DNA of 64,000 bases from Berberis thunbergii (Eukaryota; Streptophyta; Magnoliopsida; Ranunculales; Berberidaceae): NCBI GenBank assembly GCA_003290165.1, contig QNQO01000456.1, forward strand, positions 620,001 through 684,000, in the 5' to 3' direction. Below the pieces are notes generated by a model. That model made no database searches. It saw nothing but the letters and a program-made list of their open reading frames with translations, and was not told where the DNA came from. Position numbers and translations under genes: made by a program. Positions 1-10,716 of this stretch are shown piece by piece (within the stretch, counting starts at the first letter, position 1; each line of letters opens with the position of its first letter).

Positions 1-187
1 TCATTGGCACGGAAAAATAGACAGTGAATTTTATAATCTCATACTGCTGAAACCACCTTCAATATCAAATAAACTCAAAGCACACTACAAATTTCTACAA
101 TAACGACCATATATTTAGACCTGCCTATGTTGCATCCTCATACATAGTGTACTAAGTTATATGTTGGCTAGCTTGTATGGTCATGAC

Positions 188-386
188 TCATAGACTTCCA
201 CTTCTCTCCAGCTTCCTTTGCAACCTTTAATTCAATTTAGAATAAAAAAAAAAAAAAAAGTATTATCAAATGTACACACAACAACAACAGGAAATTGTAA
301 AACTAAGTATAGAGATTGTGTATATTACCACTGCAATACCCTTCTTGTCTGGATTTGCTTCTTTGAATGAGTTTCTAAAATAATCC
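188..386 (-). CDS. HMG-box (HMGB-type) protein, two exons, gene cut by window edge
   Basis: Two exon-sized segments on the minus strand join in frame. The upstream one (329-386) reads DYFRNSFKEANPDKKGIAV and the downstream one (188-224) reads VAKEAGEKWKSM; both sit between AG acceptors and GT donors. Together they match helices 1-2 of a plant HMGB box, which bends DNA and acts as a nuclear architectural protein. The donor at 186-187 (gtcatg) is weak. The rest of the box and the acidic tail would lie left of the window. I did not find the expected upstream exon before 1400, so the gene may be a fragment. Family assignment is from motif resemblance; intactness is unknown. Confidence 0.6.
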
Positions 387-1406
387 CTACAACAAAATTC
401 ATTCTAGTTAGAGTTGAAAACAATGTTCTTAGCCAATACAATCTATCAAGGAAATACTACTTGTAGAAACAAAGACATGGAGGAGACAGAGTTGAGGGTG
501 TTCTGGTGTAGAAATGAAAAGACATGAAAGAAACCTAGCACAGTGAATCAGTGTCTACCAGCTAATGAGATAGTTCATTCATTTAGAGGTTTTCGGCATC
601 TAGGGGATGGTAAGATTCATTCAAGAAGTGAGATGCATATAAAGCACATGGACAACATACAGTCTAACTAACTGCATAGCAACAGCTCAGTTTGCAATTC
701 CCCGCCCGCATTGAAGTTGAAATTTCTGGCTTTTCCCAAGATTAAGGTGGCAACAGAGGGGTTTGAAAAGCTTGATATCAGTGAATGTGTCTATAGATAG
801 ATTCCAAACATTGGGATAAGTATTAAGTACTGCCACTGGTTCTCACTCAAGTATCAATAATAGATATCCTGTAAAGATTTGTCACTGGTTCTACTCCAAT
901 TAGTCCATCCAATAGGTCATCTCATTGCAATTTGAGCTACGGTAATAAGGGCATCTCTAGAAAATAATGTGTCAACAACTAAATAAATCTTATAAAACTT
1001 GAATGTTGAATCAAAATCTTATCTAAAATGGGCATCAGGCATTTGCTTTGGCCTCCTAATCAGTTAAATTAGAAATCTATATCCTTGAAATACATGCTAC
1101 ATTTTGCCAAATTCAGAACTCTGATTAGAATAAGAGACAAAATAAATGAATAACCCTATAGTACCCATCTTCCTACATCCTTTAGCAAAGCTTAATTAAG
1201 AGGTTTGCATAAAATTTTGAGATTGAGCAATATTTCTTATTTCACCTTCAAACCAGAAAACTAAAATTATTTCCAAGGTACATAAAGCATGACATGTAAA
1301 TTGCATTTCAGACATGCACTTACTCAAATAACATGCTCATTCCAACAAATTCTAAAAGAGGTGGAAAAGGTTTCTTCCAAAAAGTGAAAAGTAAAAGAGA
1401 GTTTAC
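387..1406. other. Intergenic or intronic DNA, no recognised feature
   Basis: AT-rich sequence without a convincing coding exon on either strand. It may be intron of the HMG-box gene or of the F-box gene upstream. Confidence 0.4.
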
Positions 1407-1571
1407 CAAGATTTGCAGCCAGATGAGCAGCGAGTGATATCAAAGTGATTGTGCAGAAATGTGAAAATCATAGAAAGAATATCAGGACCAAGAGACTCAA
1501 CTGAAGCTCCTCTCTCTCCTCATTTGAATGGAGAACGACCCTCCCACTCTGGCTTTCTTCTTCCTTTCCAT
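1407..1571 (-). pseudogene. F-box exon with frameshift
   Basis: The minus strand encodes an F-box: SLGPDILSMIFTFLHNHFD followed by ITRCSSGCKSW, then a good GT donor (gtaaac) at 1405-1406. This is the first exon of many plant F-box genes, whose products recruit substrates to SCF ubiquitin ligases through SKP1. The only sensible start (ATG at 1569-1571, MERKKK) lies in a different frame; a one-base change near 1497 separates the two frames, so the exon as written stops after about 25 codons. No later exons (WD40, LRR or Kelch) were recognised in 1-1406. It is probably a pseudogene or fragment; a sequencing error would also explain it. Confidence 0.55.
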
Positions 1572-1610
1572 CAGCTTCTTAATGAGGTTATCTTTGAACA
1601 TCAAACCTAC

Positions 1611-1905
1611 CACTACACCAAATTGACACTTTTGTAACATCTCTAAAAACAGTATCACTTTTGAGATGTTACAATCCACCAAACAATTTTAAGTCAAAAC
1701 TAAATTTATTCTAAAAATGAAAAACAGCAACACAAAAAAATGATACAATAAGTTGGATCACCATGAATAGTATCACTTTATAATCATACTCTTCACGGTG
1801 ATACAATAATTATATCATTTTGTTTATGAAAATGTGTAAAATTGTTACACTTCAAAAGTGATACTGTTTTTTGGGTTGTTACAAAAATGTCAATTTGGTG
1901 TAGTG
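1611..1905. mobile_element. CACTA (En/Spm-like) non-autonomous MITE, copy 1
   Basis: A 295 bp element begins cactacaccaaattgacac and ends with the near-perfect inverse (gtcaatttggtgtagtg). It is flanked by a 3 bp target duplication TAC (1608-1610 and 1906-1908). CACTA ends plus a 3 bp duplication define the superfamily. The arms are extended subterminal inverted repeats, so the element can fold into a long hairpin. It has no coding capacity. A diverged copy in inverse orientation lies at 55736-56043. Confidence 0.85.
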
Positions 1906-2430
1906 TACCAACATGTTTGGTTTCTGGTTTTACATGTTTGGTCCATATCCAGTTGGCATTAGAGCAACGTAAGAACTTTTCCCTAGTATAAGCAACTAAA
2001 GAAACCTAAGAACTTGTTGCATACAAACAACTAAAGTCATTGGAATGATGCATTGGGTTCAAAGATCAACACATGTATAACAAAGAGCAAAGCCACGTTT
2101 ATGCTGTAACTGTGCACATCACAACCATATTGTCTCTGCCAGTGTTTTGAGTTTATTTAATCTTAAGTATGATTGTTTCCGAAAGGACAGTGAATCATAT
2201 CAGATTAACCAAAAAGTTTTGCATGATTTAAAAAAAAAATTGCGCTTGAGGCAGAAAATTACGTTATAAATCGAATAGACTACAATGCAAGATCCATTTC
2301 TGGATTAACATTGAAGAAATGCCAGCTTGAATCATGGAGAAGACATAGATGATCTACATGGAAGAGATGATCTACATGGAAGTTATGACTGGTGAACAAT
2401 ATATAAATGGATTTGAAAAGAAGTATCAAA
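1906..2430. other. Spacer before the first LTR element
   Basis: No gene recognised. It holds an 18-20 bp tandem duplication near 2348-2382 (gatgatctacatggaag twice). A stretch of about 41 bp at 2390-2430 (ending gaagtatcaaac) is nearly identical to 12962-13007 and to its duplicate near 13417-13460, so these sites share an origin. Confidence 0.5.
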
Positions 2431-4237
2431 CTGATAGGGGCATAATTATGTTATTTTTAGTACCATATTTCTATATGTATTATTAGCTATTATTTGTTAA
2501 TTATGGTACTAATTGCTAATTTCATGTTTGTGTAAGTTTCCAATTACAATACTTTAAAATAGAAGCAAATTGGCAATTTAGGAATACTAATTGCACAAGG
2601 ACTTCACACAAGCAAGGAAACCACATCAGCAAGGAAACCACAGAAAGATGAAAACAAGAATAAAAAGGGGACATACCTGGCTTGGAGAAAAAAAGCACCC
2701 ATCGAGCAATAGCATTCATCCACCGCCTCCATCATCTCCTTTTTCCTCCCTGATCATCCTCGCACAAACCCTAGCCGCCGTCACCCACCATCCATCTCCA
2801 TCGTCCTCCTTCACCTTAGTTGTTCGTCGTTCTCTCTTCATTCAAGCAGAACCTCCTCGCACGAAAACCCTCACCTCAGTTCTCTCTCTCGCTGTCCCTG
2901 AATCGTCCCCATACATCGCTCTGAACGCAACCCATCCCATCCACAGCCTCCTAATCCATCGCCGCAGCAAGTCCATCGCCCTGAACCCATCATCACCCAT
3001 CTTCACCGTCCTCCTTCACCTTAGCCATCGTCCTCAGTTCATCATCCACCGATCGACCTCCTCCCTGATTATCGCCAACCCGCAGCCACCGTCGCTGTCC
3101 CTCGTCCTTCCCTCTTCATCCCTTCTTCCCGTTCTCAGCCAGAGCCAACCGATCGCCTGATCTCCCTATCTTTCTCGCTGTTCCTCGTCATCCCCTTATC
3201 TCTCTCACTCTGTTTCACAAGCAAAGATCGAGAAGGAAGAGAGGTGAAGCAGACAGCGAAGGAGCAGTTCGCGTGAGGAAGGTGATGGAGGCTATTTCGC
3301 GCTATTCGCACCATAGTTCCATTCAGTACCACCACGGGCCAGTGTTTTGTTTTCATCTCTAAACATCTATTTCTCTTTATTTTAGTTTGATTATTGATTA
3401 TGGATTACTGTTTGAACATAATTAATATGTCTAGCTAAACTCCTCTTAGTTAGGAGTGGATTCGAAGCCCCGAACATGTGCTTTATAAATTAATTGAATT
3501 TAATCTTCCTTGCTATTAGTGATTGTGTTTTGCTTAACTGCTTTATAGAGAATTTTTCTTTGTATGTTTGTTAAGGTGACCAACTTAGTAAGCATGCTAG
3601 GATTTGGGGCTAGAGTATAGGAGAGTTTCACCTAATTGTTATGATTCTGTACTCACAAGTAGTAAATACCAAGGAACGTTGGTAAGGTTAAGTCAAAACC
3701 TAGGCAAGAATAAGATGCTGATCATACTTGTGATTGACTAGTCAGTGTTCATATTTTCCACAAAACTTAATGATCTTAGATTGCTATTTAACTTGCGATT
3801 CCTGTTTAGATAGCATGATAAGAATAGTTTGAAAGCGACGCTTAGTTTAATTCAACGAACTTGGGAAAATAATAAGATTAATGCAGTGCGGTCACGGTTA
3901 GTCTTGAGCATTGTCTCTCACGAGTTAGCAAGTGATTATTGAAGATTAATTTATAAGCATATGTTTGGTGTATGGAGATAAACCCTTAGCTATTTTCTCA
4001 TCTTTGCCATTTCTTTAGTTTATTATCTTTACATTAATTTTCGTAGTTATTTTCATAATTTAATTTAGAAAATCCAATCCCCTTTTATTTAATTAATTAG
4101 GTTGTTAGTTGTCTTTTAATTATTATTAGTGTAATTGACAAGCCCTCTAATCCCCGGTCTAGAACGATCCATACTTATTCTATACTACAAATCACAAAGC
4201 AGGGTATTAAGTTGTGTGCTACTAAAATAGCGCATCA
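2431..4237 (+). repeat. 5' LTR of the Athila-type element
   Basis: About 1.8 kb ending gcatca just before the primer site. It contains a long open but low-complexity reading frame (2591-3160, rich in Ser, Pro and His) that I treat as non-coding. The stretch 2857-4221 matches 8879-10115 in inverted orientation. Confidence 0.65.
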
Positions 4238-4242
4238 ATTTT

Positions 4243-4260
4243 TGGCGCCGTTGCCGGGGA
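4243..4260 (+). promoter_or_regulatory. Primer binding site for tRNA-Asp
   Basis: The 18 bases tggcgccgttgccgggga are complementary to the 3' end of plant tRNA-Asp(GUC), the usual primer of Athila/Tat elements. It lies 5 bases after the LTR end. Confidence 0.85.
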
Positions 4261-4366
4261 TTAGAAAAGTTGTTGATTACTTAATTAGTTTTTATTTATT
4301 TATTTTTATTTTTATTTTTATTGATGTTTTCTTTTTTCTTTCTTTCTTTATTTCAGGTACTAGTTC

Positions 4367-5719
4367 ATGCACAATAGGAGATCCAGCGAAAACTTGGTAG
4401 AATACTATTCAGAGCCTGAGAAAACATTTAGAAGACGAATAAGAGAAACAAAAGAACTACAAACATCTAGCTTTGAATCTGAATCTGAAGAGTTCGACAT
4501 GGGAGATAATAGATCTATTAAAGAACTTTCAGCATCCACCTTGGACAATGCCGCACCCTTGTGCATTCAGTACCCATTTGCCGCGCAAGGCAAGACTGAG
4601 TCATTCGAGCTGAAATCCAGCCTACTTCATCATATTCCGAAGTATCATGGTTTTTCTATGGAGAATCCAAATAAACATTTAAAGGAATTTGAAATAGTAT
4701 GCTCCAGTATGACGCCAATAAATGTGGATGAAAACATCCTAAAGTTGAGAGCATTCCCCTTTTCTATGACTGATAGGGCTAAGGATTGGCTCTATGAACT
4801 ACCTTCCGGAACAGTATATTCTTGGGAAAGCATGAAGAAGGTGTTTCTAGAGAAATTCTTCCCAACTTCCAAAATTATCTTATTGAGGAAGAAAATCAGT
4901 GGCATACAGCAAGGTCCAGGAGAATCATATCCGGCTTACTATGAGCGCTTCAAAACTCTCATAGCATCATGCCCGCAACATCAGATGAAGGAGGAACTCC
5001 TGATTCAATACTTTTGTGAAGGATTGCTTCCTCTTGAGCGACAGATGTTAGATGCAGCATCAGGAGGAGCTTTGGTTGATAAAACTCCAGCAGCAGCAAA
5101 AACTTTGATTGCAAACCGAACCTTAAATGCCCAGCAGTATGAAAGAATTGGAGAGCCTTCACGCCAAGTCAATGAGGTAAGTACTAATTCTAGTTTGGAA
5201 GCTCAAATGGCTAATCTTACTTCACTTGTGACTCAGGCCCTAGGGAAGCCGAATATGCTAGGAGTTGCACAGGTTTGTGGCGTGTGTACAAAGCCAGGAT
5301 ATCCATCTGATCAATGTCCTCAACTGATTGAGAGTGGTGGTTGGAAGAATGTCAATGCAACAGGTTTTCAGGGGCAAAATCACTATAGAAATAATCCTTA
5401 TTCGAACACCTACAATGAAGGTTGGAGAAATCACCCAAGTTTTGGATGGAGAAATTCAGAACAACCTCAACAACAGACTTCGAATCGGCCACCCCCTGGT
5501 TTCGCCCAAAGGCCACCTGAACCACCTCAGCACAATTCAGGTATGCCGCTTAATTATGATGAGATTCTGAAATCATTAACTATTTCTCAGCAGAATCAAG
5601 CAAAAGATATAGCAGATTTGAAGCTACAGATGGGACAAATAGCTGAGTTTATTGGACAAATTCGCGAGCAAGGAAAACTTCCTAATTCTACCACTCCAAA
5701 TCCAAAGGGCAGGTTTTAA
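4367..5719 (+). CDS. Gag polyprotein of Athila-type Ty3 element
   Basis: A 450-residue frame with the retrotransposon gag domain: HHIPKYHGF at about 90, then the conserved block around DWLYELPSGTVYSWESMKKV, F-EKFFPTSK and GESYPAYYERFKTLIASCP. A Cys motif near residue 305 (CGVCTKPGYPSDQCP) resembles a zinc knuckle with a changed spacing. A Gln/Pro-rich region and a coiled stretch follow. Gag forms the cytoplasmic virus-like particle. The frame ends with TAA at 5717-5719 and continues in the same frame into the protease, so one stop separates gag and pro; this could be a mutation or a readthrough stop. The true start may be the Met at 4499. Confidence 0.85.
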   Translation: MHNRRSSENLVEYYSEPEKTFRRRIRETKELQTSSFESESEEFDMGDNRSIKELSASTLDNAAPLCIQYPFAAQGKTESFELKSSLLHHIPKYHGFSMENPNKHLKEFEIVCSSMTPINVDENILKLRAFPFSMTDRAKDWLYELPSGTVYSWESMKKVFLEKFFPTSKIILLRKKISGIQQGPGESYPAYYERFKTLIASCPQHQMKEELLIQYFCEGLLPLERQMLDAASGGALVDKTPAAAKTLIANRTLNAQQYERIGEPSRQVNEVSTNSSLEAQMANLTSLVTQALGKPNMLGVAQVCGVCTKPGYPSDQCPQLIESGGWKNVNATGFQGQNHYRNNPYSNTYNEGWRNHPSFGWRNSEQPQQQTSNRPPPGFAQRPPEPPQHNSGMPLNYDEILKSLTISQQNQAKDIADLKLQMGQIAEFIGQIREQGKLPNSTTPNPKGRF

Positions 5720-5737
5720 ACTGCAAAAGCAATTACA

Positions 5738-6976
5738 TTGAGGAGTGGTAGGCAGATAGAGAATGAGCCAATCGTCCCTAAACAGAGTCAAAATAAGAAA
5801 ACTGAGTTACATAAGGATGATCCATCCAGCATTGAAACACCAGAACTCCAAGGTAAGAAGGTGAGTATTTCAAATTTAGTTTCTGTTAATCTTGTTCCAC
5901 CTTTAGTGCCTTTTCCAGGTAGGTTTGCCAAATCTAGGAAAGATGAACAGGATAAGGAAATTTTGGAAACCTTCCGAAAAGTCCAAGTCAATATTCCTCT
6001 TCTTGATGTTATTAAGCAAGTGCCTAAGTATGCAAAATTTTTGAAGGAGCTTTACACAACAAAGAGACGTCTTCGAGACGGAGAGGTAGTTAAAGTAAGT
6101 GAGAATGTCTCCGCAGTTCTTCAAAGGAAATTGCCACCGAAGTGTAAGGATCCAGGTAGTTTCACTATTCCTTGTGTTATCGGTAATACTAAAATTGAAA
6201 ATGCAATGTTAGACTTAGGTGCTTCAATTAATGTTATGCCGTATTCTATTTATCGATCTATGAATCTTGGGAAATTAAAAAATGATGGTGTTATTATTCA
6301 ATTGGCTGACCGTTCTAATGCATATCCTCGAGGTTTGTTGGAAGATGTGTTAGTGCAGGTTAACCATTTGATATTCCCAGCAGATTTCTATGTTCTTGAG
6401 ATGGAAGATTCGGAATTATCAGCACCTTTGCCTCTTCTTTTAGGGCGCCCCTTCATGAAAACTGCGAAGACAAATATTGATGTACATGCGGGGAAACTGA
6501 CCATGGAATTTGATGGTGATGTGATTGTCTTCAACATCTTTGAAGCCACAAGATATCCTGATAAAAATCATTCTTGTTTTTCTATTAATGTGAATGACAA
6601 TTTGGCCCAGAAATTGTCAGACCTCAAAAACGAGGATGAACTTGAGACCAACATCACTACTGCCGTTGGATATGAGAGCAATGGAATTCCCTATGACACA
6701 AAGAAGCGGAAGAAATTTCAGTTGAATGAACTTGAAAAGATTCAGGATGAGGCTTATGATAGTAAAAACAATTATAAGGAGAACACCATAGTTTTTCATG
6801 ATCAGATGATCCATGAAAATACTTTTGTCATTGGAATGAAAGTCTTGCTTTTCCAATCATGTCTTAGAACTGGTAAGTTACGTTCTGAATGGGTTAGTCC
6901 TTTTATTGTTACTAATGTTTTCCTCATGGTGCTATACAGATTAAGAGTGTCACAACCAGGAAGGAGTTTAAAGTGA
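5738..6976 (+). pseudogene. Protease domain joined to integrase remnant
   Basis: In the same frame as gag. The aspartic protease shows LDLGASINVMPYSIY (DLGA instead of the usual DTGA/DSGA, as in Athila) and the flap/LLGRPF block near residue 240. Around residue 310 it passes without an RT into a segment typical of the Athila integrase tail (KFQLNELE, then IGMKVLLF and GKLRSEWVSPFIV). A frameshift near 6925-6960 ends this frame; the other frame carries EFKVKHHRLKPYYESF to the stop at 7068. About 3 kb of pol expected in a complete element is absent. Confidence 0.8.
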
Positions 6977-7068
6977 AACATCATCGACTTAAGCCCTATT
7001 ATGAGTCATTTGTGGAGCATGACGTGGAGGACGTATCACTCCATGTTCCCACTTATTCTGAGGATTAA
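6700..7068 (+). pseudogene. Integrase C-terminal region, frameshifted
   Basis: The C-terminal part of the Athila integrase (GPY/F-like module) is split between two frames. The HHC zinc finger and DDE catalytic core are absent. The final residues VPTYSED and the stop at 7066-7068 resemble the normal end of the polyprotein. Confidence 0.7.
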
Positions 7069-8878
7069 TTGCAGATACCGTCAGGCTGCACGACGTTAAG
7101 ACAAACGCTTCTTGAGAGGCAACCCAATCAGATTTGCTTTCTTTATCATTTTATTTTATTTTAGTAATTTTTGTTTTTGTTTGTTAGTAGTTTATTTTTC
7201 CGTGTTTAAATCTTTCATTGCATGTGCTATAATCTATTAACATTGAGGACAATGTTGGGTTTAAGTGTGGGGGAACAACACATTGTTTCATTTAAAAAAA
7301 AAAGTGTCAGTCCCTATAAAAAAAATGTTGGTTTTTATTTTCTTTGTTGGTATTAGTGTCATAAAAAAATTAAAAAATAATAATAATAAATAAATAAAAA
7401 TATTATATTTATTTTGAGTCTTAGGGTACTTTCCAACACAATGATGAGATTTGGTTTTTAATTGCATGACTTTAAGATGATTTATAAACATGATTCAAGA
7501 TCTAATATTATTATTTGGTTAATGCTCATTTATGGTTATCATATGCAAATTCACATGTAATCAACTTAGTAATTGGTACTCATAGCATGCTTAGTTGAAT
7601 TTAACTCATTCTAACCCATATGTGAGTTTTGAGCCTATTGTTCCTTTGATTTTGAGAGTTTTTAGTTAGGTCATCTTTTATTTCTTTTGTCAATAATAAT
7701 TCATTCCATGATCTCTATTTTGTTTGCTTTGGTTGCTACTTGGATTGCTTTCAAAATTAAGAATTAAACACTAGAACTTGTATTAATTTCTTTCAAAGCA
7801 TCATATTGAATTGCATGACATGCTTTGCATGATAAAGGCACCTAGTTTCCACCATTGCCAAATAAGCCCGATGCATAATATTTTTCCTTTAGGTTAATCC
7901 CATTGAGCATGTTATTAAGCCTTTTGTTTCACTACCCTCATTTTCTATCCCTAACCTAATAAATAGAGTGGAGCATAATTTAATTTGCAAATACTTTATT
8001 GTGGTTCAAAGTATGTTGAAAAACAAGTGGGGTTGTGGTAGACAGTTCAAAAAGAATGAGTTGCAAAAAAAAAAAAAAAAAGTTGAAAAAAAAAATTACA
8101 AAAGGGATACAAGTTCTTATCTTTATCCATTCAGTATTATAGTACCATACAGATAGTTCAATAAATACAAAATAATTGCTGAAACTCTTCATTATCAATG
8201 AGCCACCTCGTCATTTTCCCACTTATGTATTGAACCATATGATTCTTTGCTAATGTCTCTAATCTTATTGCATGCTTGCTCAATTTCTTCAAGCCCTTTG
8301 AAAACTTCATATCTGTTCTTTCTCTTCCCTTGACCCCTGACCCCATTACAACCTGAATTAAAGCCTTTTGATTGAGTGTGTCTTGCAATGTCACGATGTG
8401 GAGATTCGAATGAGGTATGAGCATATGGTGTCCCTAGTTCTTGCATTCAAATAGTAACATTCCTTCCATGAGATCATATATCTTAAAAAAAAAAAAAAGA
8501 GTCAGAAAATGCCATTTTTTCTTGTTATGTCATATGTGAGCTATTTATTTCCCTTTCACATCAATCCACTCACATATAACTAGAATAGGAAGAGCTATTT
8601 TACCAAACAATCAGTGAAAAAGAAAGGAGTGTATCTAGTGAGATTTTTGGGTTAATTCTTTTTGGCACGCGCTTGAGTTTCACAGTCACTTGGATTGATT
8701 TAATTGTAAATTTTTATATCATTGTTATGAACGTGTATTAATTTTCGAATGATGTGGATTTAATCTCGTGTTTACAAAGAATCTTAACATGTCATGATCC
8801 GTTGAAAATCTCTGAGACAAATGTTGGAAAGTATAGATTGAGTCATTTGAGTCTTTTATTTTTGTTTCTTGGATTTGC
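7069..8878 (+). other. 3' non-coding region of the Athila-type element
   Basis: It starts with sequence commonly seen after the integrase of this lineage, including ttaagtgtgggggaac (7260-7275), which could act as a polypurine tract. A long AT-rich spacer follows with A-runs at 8066-8095 and 8487-8500. No envelope-like or other gene is supported; the minus frames at 7980-8446 look like noise. Confidence 0.5.
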
Positions 8879-10115
8879 TAGCACACAACTTAATACACTG
8901 CTTTGTGATTTGTAGTATAGAATAAGTAGGGATCGTTCTATACCGGGAATTATAGGGCTTGTTAATTACACTAATAATAATTAAAAGACAACTAACAACC
9001 TAATTAATTAAATAAAAGGGGATTAGATTTTCTAAATTAAACTACGAAAATTAATGTAAATATAATAAACTAAAGAGATGACAAAGATGAGAAATTAGCT
9101 AAGGGTTTATCCCACACACCAAACATATGCTTATAAATTAATCTTCAATAATCACTTGCTAACTCGTGAGAGACAATGCTCAAGACTAACCGTGACCGCA
9201 CTGCATTAATCTTATTATTTTCCCAAGTTCGTTGAATTAAACTAAACGTCGCTTCCAAACTATTCTTATCATACTATCTAAACAGGAATCGCAAGTTAAA
9301 TAACAATCTAAGATCAGTAAGTTTTGTGGAAAATATGAACACTGACTAGGCAATTACAAGTATGATCAGCATCTTGTTCTTGCCTAGGTTTAACTTAACC
9401 TTACCAATGTTCCTTGGTATTTACTACTTGTGAGTACAGAATCATAACAATTAGGTGAAACTCTCCTATACTTTAGCCTCAAATCCTAGCATGCTTACTA
9501 AGTTGGCCACCTTAACAAACATAAAAGGAAAAGTTCTCTATAAAGCAGTTAAGCAAAACACAATCACTAATAGCAAGGAAGATTAAATTCAATTAATTTA
9601 TAAAGCACATGTTCGGGGCTTCGAATCCAACCCTAAGTAAGAGGAGCTTAGCTAGACATATTAATTATGTTCAAACAGTAATCCATAACCAATAATCAAA
9701 CTAAAATTAAGAGAGAGATGTTTAGAGATGAAAACAAAACACTGATCCGTGGTGGTCTTGAGTGAAAATTGGGGTGTGAATAGCGCAATATCCACCTCCA
9801 ACCCGTGAACTGCTCATTCGCTGCTTCTTCATGTCTCTGCTTCACCTCTCTTCGATTTCTACTTCTACTACGATGACTGTTGCGAGGCGGAGAAAGGGTT
9901 GTGGATGGATGTAGGCGAGGGTTTTGGCTGAGAACGAGAAGGGACGAAGAGGGAAGGAAGAAGAAAGACTGAGACGGTGGCGATCGAGAGAGAGATGAAG
10001 ACGGTGAACAGGTTTGTGCGGCTGTGATGGGAACGAAACAGAGCGATGTATGGGGACGATTCAGGGACAGCGAAAGAGAGAACTGAGGTGAGGATTTTCG
10101 TGCGATTCTGAGCCA
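8879..10115 (-). repeat. Second LTR copy of the Athila-type family, inverted
   Basis: The reverse complement of 8879-10115 aligns along its length with 2857-4221, with scattered substitutions and indels. It lacks the first part of the LTR and the last 16 bases (…tagcgcatca), so both ends are truncated. Two LTRs of one element should be in direct orientation. This is either a piece of another insertion or an inverted 3' LTR. Confidence 0.8.
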
Positions 10116-10716
10116 ATTTTTTTCTTGTTACTTCATTCTTCACCCTCCACAACAACCTCCGATCTCCCAGATTTTCATCACCAAAAAAAATAATAATAAA
10201 TAAATTACCTCGCAACAGCACCATCGTCGCCATCATCTTCGATTCAGAGCCCTTCGCAGCAACCGCCATCGCAACAGCCCCGCCTTCGCAACAACCGTCG
10301 TCGCCGTCACTTCTTCATCCTCGTTCATCTTCATTTCCGAGCATCATTCATCATCGATTCAGAGCATCGTCATCATCGTTCCTCGTCGATTCAGAGCTTT
10401 GTTCATCCTCAATTCCGAGCATCGTTCGTCATCGATTCAGACAAGCGCATCCAGTTTCAGAGTCTTCATCCAATTTCGGTGCTCCCCGTTTCAGCGCCTC
10501 TTCATCTTCAGCAAATCCAACTTCATCGGTTCCAGGTTCCAGCGCTTCATCATACTCACCGCTCCCAGTTTCAGCGCAGTTGAATCTCAGTTTCAGCGCT
10601 TCATCAATTGCATAATTCCAGATTTCCTCGACTCCAGAATTCACCGATTCCTTTCAATTTCATCTCCTGATTACTCTACACCACGCCACTACCCACAATA
10701 ATTTCGGCACATTATC
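10116..10716 (+). other. Degenerate leader region before second gag
   Basis: Short degenerate repeats dominate, such as cgattcagagcatcg and ccagtttcagcgc variants. It is probably the 5' untranslated region of the next Ty3 element, whose 5' LTR and primer site I could not find. Confidence 0.45.

Larger units (their letters stand above)
2431..8878 (+). mobile_element. Athila-type Ty3 LTR retrotransposon with deleted pol core
   Basis: Order is LTR (about 2431-4237), tRNA-Asp primer site, gag, protease, integrase C-terminus, long 3' non-coding region. Reverse transcriptase, RNase H and the integrase catalytic core are missing; protease-linker sequence passes directly into integrase tail near 6690. 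No direct 3' LTR was found. Instead an LTR copy in opposite orientation starts at 8879. The left boundary at 2431 (tgatagggg) rests on a TG start and on the break in similarity with 12962-13007; it is approximate. The element cannot move on its own. Confidence 0.75.

Noticed and set aside
2591..3160. 189-codon plus-strand frame rich in Ser, Pro and His
   Set aside because: It lies inside an LTR, has low-complexity composition and no recognisable domain, and the inverted LTR copy does not keep the frame.
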